Below the pieces are notes generated by a model, which saw nothing but the letters and a program-made list of their open reading frames with translations, ran no database searches and was not told where the DNA came from. The position numbers and the translations under genes were made by a program. Below, piece by piece: positions 1 to 5,996 of a DNA stretch of 12,307 bases (within the stretch, counting starts at the first letter, position 1; each line of letters opens with the position of its first letter). Origin of the DNA: Flavipsychrobacter sp. (GTDB lineage Bacteria; Bacteroidota; Bacteroidia; Chitinophagales; Chitinophagaceae); NCBI GenBank assembly GCA_021156265.1, contig JAJNBR010000099.1:1-12307 (forward strand), read 5' to 3'.

Positions 1-269
1 CGCGGCACCTGTACATTCTTCGTTTGTTGTATCAGGATGCCCTCGGGATCGTTTAGCAATGCGCCTTTGAAAAACAGGAACGCGCAGTATTCTTTAAACA
101 CGTGTATCAGCACAATATTCTTCTTCTGAAACGTGTAACAAGGACAACCCCATTTCAAGTCTTCGTCCAGTCCGCAGTCAAGGGCGATAGCTCTTAATTG
201 CTCCAGTTCTTTCTGCCAGGGTTTGCCCTTGGCAAAGTAGAAATCAACCTTAGGATTCACCCTGTTCAT
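1..269 (-). CDS. DUF1801/YdeI-like protein, 3' end outside window
   Basis: This is the N-terminal 89 codons of a small cytosolic protein; the C-terminus lies beyond the left edge. The protein starts MNRVNPKVDFYFAKGKPWQK and continues with an acidic helix, then a LKWGCPCYTF stretch, then IVLIHVFKEYCAFLFFKGALL. The W-G-x-P-x-Y followed by a hydrophobic strand and an F-F-K-G-A-L/LxDP segment is typical of the DUF1801/YdeI-type fold, whose biochemical role is not well defined. Its ATG overlaps the TGA of the upstream DoxX-like gene (shared ATGA at 266-269), so it is the fourth gene of the ArsR-led operon and is probably translationally coupled. No separate promoter is visible. The family call rests on motif resemblance from memory; the reading frame itself is clear. 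Confidence 0.75.
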   Translation of the reverse strand, partial: MNRVNPKVDFYFAKGKPWQKELEQLRAIALDCGLDEDLKWGCPCYTFQKKNIVLIHVFKEYCAFLFFKGALLNDPEGILIQQTKNVQVP

Positions 270-655
270 TTACTAAAATTAACTGAAATAGGCCTCCTAT
301 CAGCGGGCCTGAAATACCAGGATGTTGCGATCAGGACAAGTAATAACAACACAGGTGCAATCTCTTTGAGGGAGCTGTGGTGTGCTATATGTGAAAACAA
401 TGCTCCTGACATCATAAAGAAAAGACCCGCATAAGCCCATTCTTTCAGCAAAGGGAATTTAGGGATAAGCAACGCTACAACTGCCAGTATCTTTGAAAGG
501 CCCAGTAAGCTCAGGAAATAGTCCGGGTAGCCTAAGTCTAAAATAAACTCCACTTCACCCTTCACTCTCAACAACTGTACTATGCCGGTTGCAGTCATAC
601 CTAATGCAAGCCAGAGTGTAGCCACCCAGTATATGATCTTGTTTCTTTTTGTCAT
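266..655 (-). CDS. DoxX-like family membrane protein
   Basis: This is a 129-residue integral membrane protein with four hydrophobic segments, roughly residues 8-28, 45-64, 73-91 and 98-114, matching the usual four-helix, about 120-140-residue size of the DoxX-like family. Characteristic stretches include the first-helix W.AL.M..TG, the FLSLLGLSKILAVVALL segment followed by PKFPLLKEWAYAGLFF, and a histidine-rich loop (SHIAHH) before the last helix. DoxX relatives have been linked to quinone or thiosulfate oxidation and oxidative-stress complexes in other organisms, but in ArsR-SRPBCC-DoxX cassettes the function is unknown. The start lies 6 bases after the SRPBCC stop and the stop overlaps the next start, so it is in the middle of an operon. 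Confidence 0.85.
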   Translation of the reverse strand: MTKRNKIIYWVATLWLALGMTATGIVQLLRVKGEVEFILDLGYPDYFLSLLGLSKILAVVALLIPKFPLLKEWAYAGLFFMMSGALFSHIAHHSSLKEIAPVLLLLVLIATSWYFRPADRRPISVNFSK

Positions 656-661
656 AGTGTT

Positions 662-1126
662 TTATTTTAATTTGCTTACGATTTCTTGTATTCGGTTGTG
701 CGCCATGTTGATACCCTGGGCAAAAGGCAGGTGCAGCATCTGGTCTCTGAATGCGACTGATTTGTAAACAATATGCATGCTGAGTTTGCTGGTATCGTCC
801 GTTATCTTTTCAAATTCCAGGAACTCGAGCTGGACCGGAAACGGTGTATTCTCCATTTCAAACGTGCGGGTGATCTTTTGATCAAGTACAAACTCATGTA
901 CCACCCCGCTAAACCTGTGTTTGTTTCCTTTCGGATCGGTTGTTTCGAACTGGTAGCTGCCGTGTTCCCTGTTCTCAAGCTTCAGCACCTTAGTACCCAT
1001 CCATTGCTCCACAATTTCAGGCTCGATATATGCTTTAAACAATAACTCCACCGGCAGATCAAAGTCCCGCGTGATCACCAGGTCCTGCTTGCCGTCTTCG
1101 GCGCTGATCTTTGTTTTCCTTTCCAT
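662..1126 (-). CDS. SRPBCC / AHSA1-like domain protein
   Basis: This is a 154-residue single-domain protein of the START/Bet v1-like (SRPBCC, AHSA1 C-terminal) superfamily, a helix-grip fold that binds hydrophobic ligands in a central pocket. Family features are the opening strand LVITRDFDLPVELLFKAY, the helix with PEIVEQWMG, a GSYQFE strand preceded by the REH turn, the SGVVHEF strand, and a long amphipathic C-terminal helix (about 135-153). No catalytic residues can be assigned. It sits 6 bases downstream of the ArsR gene and 6 bases upstream of the DoxX-like gene, the common Bacteroidota arrangement of a repressor followed by one or more SRPBCC genes. The ligand and physiological role are unknown. 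Confidence 0.88.
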   Translation of the reverse strand: MERKTKISAEDGKQDLVITRDFDLPVELLFKAYIEPEIVEQWMGTKVLKLENREHGSYQFETTDPKGNKHRFSGVVHEFVLDQKITRTFEMENTPFPVQLEFLEFEKITDDTSKLSMHIVYKSVAFRDQMLHLPFAQGINMAHNRIQEIVSKLK

Positions 1127-1132
1127 GACGTT

Positions 1133-1456
1133 CTATTTTTTTGACTTATAGTTTTTCATAATAGCTTCCAGTTTGTTGAACCTGTCGTCCCAAAGCTGGC
1201 GGAATGGTTCTATAAATTCGGCTACTTCTTTCATTTTTTTAGCGTTTATGTGGTAGTATACTTCCCTTCCGTTTTGTTCCTGTTCCAGCAATTCGCACTC
1301 GGTCAGTATCTGCAGATGCTTAGAGACTGTGGGTCTGGCAGTGTCGAAATTGGCTGCAATCGCCCCGGCAGTCATCGACTGGGTCGCTACCAATAGGAGT
1401 ATCGCTCTTCTTGTTGGATCTGCAATGGCCTGGAATACGTCTCTTCTCAAATTCAT
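1133..1456 (-). CDS. ArsR/SmtB-family winged-helix repressor
   Basis: This 107-residue DNA-binding regulator heads the operon. The N-terminus VFQAIADPTRRAILLLV is the classic ArsR opening. The helix-turn-helix spans about residues 27-53, with recognition helix ARPTVSKHLQIL (40-51), and the beta wing is EQEQNGREVYYHIN (58-71). The C-terminal helix continues to residue 101. The typical metal site (ELCVC-type) is absent and only one cysteine (Cys54) is present, so it probably does not sense metal through the canonical alpha-3 site. This is the subgroup found next to SRPBCC genes. Two palindromes in its own promoter suggest negative autoregulation (inference). The ATG at 1456 is only about 13 bases from the predicted transcription start, so the message would be almost leaderless. 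Confidence 0.92.
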   Translation of the reverse strand: MNLRRDVFQAIADPTRRAILLLVATQSMTAGAIAANFDTARPTVSKHLQILTECELLEQEQNGREVYYHINAKKMKEVAEFIEPFRQLWDDRFNKLEAIMKNYKSKK

Positions 1457-1458
1457 CG

Positions 1459-1476
1459 TGTAGCTATTTGACTACA
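1459..1476. promoter_or_regulatory. Probable ArsR operator, copy 1
   Basis: TGTAGCTATTTGACTACA is an imperfect palindrome with perfect 5-base arms (TGTAG / CTACA) around an 8-base centre. It covers the last bases of the -7 box, the predicted start site and the region where a ribosome-binding site would be, ending 2 bases before the ATG. Binding here would block both open-complex formation and early elongation (inference). Confidence 0.7.
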
Positions 1477-1506
1477 AATATATGCGTAGCTATTTAACTA
1501 CACAAA
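1475..1506 (-). promoter_or_regulatory. Bacteroidota-type promoter of the ArsR operon
   Basis: Read on the minus strand, TTTG (1506-1503) is followed by exactly 20 bases and then TATATTTG (1482-1475). This matches the Bacteroidota primary-sigma consensus TTTG / TAnnTTTG with its usual 19-21 base spacing. The predicted start of transcription, a few bases past the -7 box, falls near 1469, leaving a 5' leader of about 13 bases before the ATG. The promoter call is strong by sequence; the exact start is inferred. Confidence 0.8.
1485..1502. promoter_or_regulatory. Probable ArsR operator, copy 2
   Basis: CGTAGCTATTTAACTACA matches copy 1 at 16 of 18 positions and keeps the GTAG / CTAC arms. It occupies almost the whole spacer between the -33 TTTG and the -7 TATATTTG. 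The centres of the two copies are 26 bases apart, about two and a half helical turns. Repetition of the same palindrome and its placement within the promoter are the evidence for a repressor site; binding by the adjacent ArsR protein is inferred. Confidence 0.7.
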
Positions 1507-1935
1507 TTTTAATTTAAATCAAATCTCCCGGGTTCAAAATGATGCCACTTGTTGTCGTTTTGTAGTTTTTTCGTGACAACATTTTTCCATATGTGTAATT
1601 TAATATTTTGACAAGCAAGTATTTAGATGTTCAAATGCTGCTGAAGAAATCATAACTTTTGTTTCGCTGGTTCGAGGTTTAGGTTTGTTACGGTTTTTGA
1701 TGACTATTACTCCATGAACCACTTGTCGATAGCGGATTTGATCGTGAATTTGTTAGTTTTTATTCGCTGTTTTGAAGCTTTGTTTTCGATGCATGGTTGC
1801 TGGTTCTTATTGTTGTATCAAAACCAATTTTACCATAGCAAATATACAACATTAAATTTACCCGATAAAATACGCTGTCAAAAAACCAAACCCATTTTTG
1901 TGCAGCTTTGCTTAACTTCAATAAGAAGTTGAAAA
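1503..1935. other. AT-rich intergenic region without a supported gene
   Basis: These roughly 430 bases separate the ArsR operon from the divergently transcribed SRPBCC gene. The 72-codon plus-strand frame at 1714-1932 has cysteine- and phenylalanine-rich, unstructured content and no family resemblance, and I do not call it. The minus strand has a perfect TAnnTTTG (-7 like) at 1846-1839 but no TTTG at the proper distance upstream, and only very short frames follow it. No tRNA, terminator or insertion-sequence ends were recognised. The promoter of the gene at 1936 must lie here but I cannot place it with confidence. Confidence 0.5.
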
Positions 1936-2412
1936 ATGGATACAGAACTTTTTAGCATAGCTCCCGACTGTGAAATAGTCAGCTCGAGAGTGTTTCATAA
2001 TTCACCGGACGCCGTCTTCCAGGCGTGGGCCGATCCTGCGCTTTTGGCAAAGTGGTGGGGACCTGCCGGCTTTACAAATACTTTTTACGAGTTTGACCCC
2101 AGGCCGGGCGGCAGGTGGCGGTTCACTATGCACGGGCCCGACAAAGGCCACTACCAGAATGAATGTGTCTTTCTGAAGATCGAACGTCCAACCCTGATAG
2201 CCTGGGATCGCATTTCAAAACCTTTGTTCCGGGTGGTTGCTACCTTTGATGAAACTGACGATGGAGCCACACAACTCGTGTTCAGGATGCAATTTGCCAG
2301 CAAAGGGGAATGTGACAAGATAAGAGGGTTTGCCCCGGCAAAGAACGAAGAGAATTTTGATAAGCTGGAGGTGGTACTGTCCAGTCTTGAAATGAGCAGG
2401 ACAGAGCAGTAA
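1936..2412 (+). CDS. SRPBCC / AHSA1-like domain protein
   Basis: This 158-residue cytosolic protein is in the AHSA1-like branch of the SRPBCC superfamily. The signature is very clear: VFQAWADPALLAKWWGPAGF (27-46), then FDPRPGGRWRFTMHGPDK (53-70) and Y-x-N with the FLKIERPTLIAWD segment (about 79-91). This is the usual W-x-P / WWGP / GG-x-W-x-F-x-M-H-G-P pattern. It has no cysteine pair or enzymatic motif, and ligand binding or stress function is only a family inference. It is divergent from the ArsR operon, which encodes another SRPBCC protein, but no copy of the ArsR palindrome is seen near its start. A purine-rich AAGAAG lies upstream of the ATG, but the ribosome-binding site is weak. It converges on the MpaB-like gene with 13 bases between stops. 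Confidence 0.88.
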   Translation: MDTELFSIAPDCEIVSSRVFHNSPDAVFQAWADPALLAKWWGPAGFTNTFYEFDPRPGGRWRFTMHGPDKGHYQNECVFLKIERPTLIAWDRISKPLFRVVATFDETDDGATQLVFRMQFASKGECDKIRGFAPAKNEENFDKLEVVLSSLEMSRTEQ

Positions 2413-2425
2413 CAACACTGTTCAG

Positions 2426-3217
2426 CTAACCGCCCACATCCAATCCCCTTATCTCCTCTTTATATGCTGCAGGCAGCAAAAGGTTCTTCAGCATCCAGTC
2501 CATTTTCATCAGCCGCGTTACCTTATATACCGGAAGTACAGGTGTGAGCAGCGAGAAATCCTTAAAGTCTAATAGTTGCTTTACTCTTCTGGGCACCACC
2601 AGCTTCTGGCCTTCTATCAGCACCCTGAATCGCATGGCGCCCAGGTGCTTTTTATATTGTTTAAATAAGTCGGCTGTATAAGCACTTTGCTTCAGGTCTG
2701 CCTCCAGGTGGGCGTCCCTGGCCTGCAGCCATTCGGAATAGTTAAGCGGCAATTCTTTGAGCCCCATCCCGGCTCCTACGCGGTAGAATACGTCAAACAC
2801 CTCCTCTTTTTCTGTATCAGTTAACCTACGTTCAAACAGCTCGTATGATGCGATGGAATAATGGATGAGCATAAACAAGACATCGCGGTAGGCCCAGTCC
2901 GGTATGGCAGTTCCGCGTGCTGCTTCCACTGCGCCGTGTATATTTCGTATCGTGTCAATGGTTTTTTTGGCTTCATCGGCCGGTGCAAACACGATCCTCC
3001 TGGCATAACTGACGGTGGAAAACAAACGGCCAAGCGGATCGGCGGGCAGCTTGCCGGTAAAATAAAGCCAGTCAACTGCTTTATTCAGGGCAAATTCAGC
3101 CGCCGCCCCGGCAAAAATGAATAGGATGATGTCTGCGTTGCCCCAGATCTTCCGGACAATTGAATCTTGAGCAACAAACCAGGATGCGCCAGGGGTCTCT
3201 TCCATAGCCAGTAACAT
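2426..3217 (-). CDS. MpaB-like oxygenase (DUF2236 family)
   Basis: This 263-residue, largely helical protein resembles the oxygenase MpaB / DUF2236 family, a group related to latex-clearing protein whose characterised members are haem-dependent oxygenases. Recognisable parts are the N-terminal WFVAQDSIVRKIWGNADIIL (13-32), a small-residue-rich helix FAGAAAEFALNKAVDW (35-50), and DPLGRLFSTVSYARRIVF (60-77). These are followed by the family core IPDWAYRDVLFMLIHYSIAS (105-124), the acidic TDTEKEEVFDVFYRVG and the ELPLNYSEW loop. There is no signal peptide; the hydrophobic helices are probably buried rather than transmembrane. An internal ATG at residue 5 (position 3205) is an equally plausible start. 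The substrate is unknown. No operon partner is present: it is flanked by a convergent gene and by the degenerate region 3218-3935. Confidence 0.8.
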   Translation of the reverse strand: MLLAMEETPGASWFVAQDSIVRKIWGNADIILFIFAGAAAEFALNKAVDWLYFTGKLPADPLGRLFSTVSYARRIVFAPADEAKKTIDTIRNIHGAVEAARGTAIPDWAYRDVLFMLIHYSIASYELFERRLTDTEKEEVFDVFYRVGAGMGLKELPLNYSEWLQARDAHLEADLKQSAYTADLFKQYKKHLGAMRFRVLIEGQKLVVPRRVKQLLDFKDFSLLTPVLPVYKVTRLMKMDWMLKNLLLPAAYKEEIRGLDVGG

Positions 3218-3239
3218 CTCAATATGCTTGCCAAAGATG

Positions 3240-3654
3240 CTACAGATCCGGATTCTTTTTTCTAAAGTTTTGTTGTAAGCGTTCGTTCCGTCTCCTTGCG
3301 CTTTGCGAATTGATAATTTTTGTTTCCGTTTTTACTATAAGTGGGTTCATCATCATCGCCTGCAGACCGGCAGGTATGTACATACTGTACGGCACCGCAG
3401 AGCCGTTGCCCGGCACTATCACAAAGTCCGAGCCCGGTGTGTTGACCGTCAAGCTCAGCGATTGGGCGTCCGGCGTTGCTGGATCACGGGTGAACGTAGA
3501 GCTCACATATACCTGCAGGCATTCGCAGTTCAACCTGTGTTACGTTGAACGCGCTGGTGTTTTGCGCGCACAGGCCCTCGTCCGGTCCATAAAATACTGG
3601 TTGGTGGCGTTAATGGTCGCCGCGACATACCGGCATTTTGGTGCGGCTGCTGAT
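3240..3654 (-). pseudogene. Frameshifted remnant of a beta-rich, tail-fibre-like domain (tentative)
   Basis: Three minus-strand frames read in succession give pieces that look like one protein. These are VAATINATNQYF (about 3630-3600), then FYGPDEGLCAQNTSAFNV and TQVELRMPAG (about 3600-3513), then YVSSTFTRDPATPDAQSLSL through TVNTPGSDFVIVPGNGS to YIPAGLQA (about 3513-3345). The order N-A-T-x-x-Y-F, then x-R-M-P-A-G, then Y-V-x-S-x-x-x-D-P-A-T-P-D-x-Q-S-L-x-L-T-V is reminiscent of repeats in phage tail or surface-exposed beta proteins. Two shifts (near 3600 and near 3513) and the absence of a start show it is not intact. Two adjacent 60-base blocks (3361-3480) are about 61% G+C by direct count, above the neighbouring genes, consistent with foreign origin. 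The family call is weak; chance coding resemblance cannot be excluded. Confidence 0.35.
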
Positions 3655-3935
3655 AACACTGGATGCATCGTGCCAATCCCAGTACTTAAGGCGCGCCTGC
3701 AACCCGCTACAGGCGCGGGCCTCTGTTCCTCGCATTACAAAGCGACAATTTGAACTGATGAAAAGGTTGTTATCTTAGACTCAAGACGTTCTAAAATGGA
3801 CATTTCCAAGCAGATGTAATAGACAAATTCGATAATAACTAAAGCTTTATTGCTTTAAACGTTAAGTAATTGTAATAAATTACATTCACTTTATCGAAAC
3901 AGGAATTGCTGCTTTACTATAAGGTTTACACTTAG
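3655..3935. other. Non-coding gap downstream of the histidine kinase
   Basis: Apart from the GC-rich hairpin this stretch has no supported gene. Two AT-rich inverted repeats are present: TAAAGC / GCTTTA (3840-3857) and GTAATT / AATTAC (3866-3883). Either could form a weak structure downstream of the kinase gene, but neither is followed by a clear T-run on the minus strand, so no terminator is called. Confidence 0.4.
3692..3717. repeat. GC-rich perfect hairpin
   Basis: CGCGCCTG (3692-3699) and CAGGCGCG (3710-3717) are perfect 8-base inverted arms around a 10-base loop. No T-run follows on either strand, so it is not a standard intrinsic terminator. It lies just upstream (in minus-strand sense) of the suspected pseudogene and could be a dispersed palindromic repeat unit; copies elsewhere cannot be checked from this window. 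Confidence 0.55.
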
Positions 3936-5876
3936 TCATTGCGGCAATAGAATTTCAAAACTAGTACCTTTACTTTCCTTACTTTTTGCTTTTATCGAAC
4001 CACCATGTCGCTCGATGATTGTTTTACAAATAAATAGTCCAAGACCTGCCCCTTCGTATTGATCTTTGGCGTGAAGCCTTGTAAAACTACCGAAGATCTT
4101 CTCAGAGTATTTTTGTTCAAACCCTATGCCATTATCCTGCAATACTATTCGCGCAAATGGATGCCCTTTTTTATTAACAATCGCAGAAGTTATGGTAATG
4201 TCTGGGATTACGCCTGCCTGAGAAAACTTCAGAGAGTTGCATATTAAATTGTAGAAAACATGATCCAGCATCAGGGGTATTGCTTTCACCTGAAGCAAAT
4301 TGGAATAATGAAGCCTTGCTGATTTCTGTTGAATTATCAGCTCGAGATCGACCTCAACATCCCTGATCACAGCGTTTAAATCAATTGGCTCGAGTAATCT
4401 TTCCAATGCATTAACCTGAGAATATGTAAGCACACCGTCAATTATAGAATCCATACGCGCGGCTCCCGTTTGTATTCTGCCTATATAGTCTTTGCTTGTT
4501 TCATCCAGTCGCTCGCTTAGCTCTTTCTGAAGGCGGCCGATGTACATGCTAATTTTACGAACAGGCTCCTTAAGATCATGCGAAATCATGTGAACAAACT
4601 GCTGCAGGTCTTCATTAATCCGTACTAATTCAGAAATATCATAGCGGGAAACCAACACATTGTTATACTGGCCATCGTGAGGAAAGATGATCGTTGTTGA
4701 ACATGTGATCTTTTTCCCTTTTAGTGTTGCCAGCTTAAATTCGGCATGAAAACTTGCATCGTTGTTGGCGATTGCGATGAGTTCGTCAACGAAAGCGGAG
4801 CACGATTCGTCTATAAATACTGCCGACAAACCTACGAGCAGTTGCTCCTTTCTCTCGGCCTCAAACATCTTTAATGAAGCGTGATTCGTATCAATAATTT
4901 TCACCAACGACATCAGACGATAAACCTCTGGCTTACTATTGAGAAGATACTCCTTTAATCTTTGCCCATAAAACTGCTTTAGCTCGTCTAACTCGAGAAC
5001 CAGGGAGGAATAGTCTTTCTCCCAAATAGAAAGAGGCACCGTTTCAAAGATGTACCGTGAACGTTCTTCAGCATTTTTTTCTTTAGTTACGTCCAACAAA
5101 GTACCGACGAATCGATAGGGTTTTCCTTCCTGGTCTGCGTATACTTTCCCTTTGGCCCTGATCCATCTCAACTCTCCATCGTTAACTCTTCTAATGCGGT
5201 ACTGAAGGTCATAACTCGACTGATTGTTTTTTAAATGCATTACATTTTGATTGACCCGATGCGTATGGGCTCTATCAGACACAATCACACTATTAATAAA
5301 ACCCCTGTAGCTAAATTCATCCTTCGGCGACAGGCCAAAGATCTTTTTTAATCCATCAGACGCAATTATAGTATTTGTAATCAAATTATGATCCCATGCG
5401 CCCATGTCGGCTGCCTCTAAAGCCATCTTCAATCGTTCTTCAACTTCGGCCGTCTGTTTCTCGGCCTCTACAAGCTTAGTTACGTCATGTACAATTGCAA
5501 TAACACCGGCCCGGTCATCTCGGCCTTGTTCCAGGTAAGGTTGATAAGCTATATCAAAGTAGTGCGCTTCCCGTTGTCCATTGGCGAACAGAATCACTGG
5601 AGTGGCTCTTCTATAACATTTTTCCCCGGTACGATAGACATGGTCAACCAGCTCAATTATACCTGTACCATATGTTTCAGGTATAGCATCAGGCAGAGGT
5701 TTGCCTATGATACTTGTTCCTTTGTTCAATAATTTAAAAGCAATAGCATTGGCCAGCCAGAAATGATGGTCTTTTCCCTTGGTAATTATAATAGCGGCAG
5801 GAGCCTGCATAAGTATGTTGTAGAGATTGTCAACCCCTATCATCTCAGCAGATAGATTATTGAAATCGTTCGCCAT
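3936..5876 (-). CDS. PAS-domain sensor histidine kinase (orphan)
   Basis: This is a 646-residue hybrid-free sensor kinase with three PAS-type sensor modules in series: about 18-134, 147-265 (PAS_3-like, with LQYRIRRVNDGELRWIRAKG) and a divergent one at 274-418 that opens with IFETVPLSIWEKDYSS. The kinase core follows. The H box is FVHMISHDLKEPVRKI with phospho-accepting His433, the N box is YNLICNSLKF (Asn543, Asn547), G1 is DNGIGF (Asp581), the F box is FGSFTRLH and G2 is GAGLGL (609-614). All catalytic motifs are intact. There are no transmembrane segments or signal peptide, so it is probably cytosolic and senses an internal cue. No receiver domain or response regulator is seen nearby. I chose the ATG at 5876; the frame also allows a TTG at 5897 that would add seven residues. 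It follows the calcium-type ATPase gene by about 120 bases, and a functional link is only suggested by position. Confidence 0.9.
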   Translation of the reverse strand: MANDFNNLSAEMIGVDNLYNILMQAPAAIIITKGKDHHFWLANAIAFKLLNKGTSIIGKPLPDAIPETYGTGIIELVDHVYRTGEKCYRRATPVILFANGQREAHYFDIAYQPYLEQGRDDRAGVIAIVHDVTKLVEAEKQTAEVEERLKMALEAADMGAWDHNLITNTIIASDGLKKIFGLSPKDEFSYRGFINSVIVSDRAHTHRVNQNVMHLKNNQSSYDLQYRIRRVNDGELRWIRAKGKVYADQEGKPYRFVGTLLDVTKEKNAEERSRYIFETVPLSIWEKDYSSLVLELDELKQFYGQRLKEYLLNSKPEVYRLMSLVKIIDTNHASLKMFEAERKEQLLVGLSAVFIDESCSAFVDELIAIANNDASFHAEFKLATLKGKKITCSTTIIFPHDGQYNNVLVSRYDISELVRINEDLQQFVHMISHDLKEPVRKISMYIGRLQKELSERLDETSKDYIGRIQTGAARMDSIIDGVLTYSQVNALERLLEPIDLNAVIRDVEVDLELIIQQKSARLHYSNLLQVKAIPLMLDHVFYNLICNSLKFSQAGVIPDITITSAIVNKKGHPFARIVLQDNGIGFEQKYSEKIFGSFTRLHAKDQYEGAGLGLFICKTIIERHGGSIKAKSKESKGTSFEILLPQ

Positions 5877-5996
5877 AGACTTGCAATCAGCCAGCAATTA
5901 CATTAGCCAGCTATAACATAAATCAAATGCCAAGCCGCAACGTTCGTAATGCCCAGTTATTGCTCAAGAGTCATGCGGAGGTTCAGAAAAAGCTTG

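Noticed and set aside
1714..1932. 72-codon plus-strand open frame before the second SRPBCC gene
   Set aside because: Composition is irregular, with no recognisable family and no good ribosome-binding site. It lies in AT-rich DNA where such frames occur by chance.
2396..2430. Bidirectional terminator between the convergent SRPBCC and MpaB-like genes
   Set aside because: Only a 4-base CAGT / ACTG stem is present, and the 13-base gap has no T-run.
3310..3753. 147-codon plus-strand open frame
   Set aside because: It starts at a hydrophobic stretch but has no family features. The opposite strand gives the more protein-like pieces, so this looks like a shadow of GC-rich decayed sequence.
3840..3883. 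AT-rich inverted repeats as terminator of the kinase gene
   Set aside because: Stems are 6 base pairs of mostly A-T, with no T-run on the minus strand; too weak to call.
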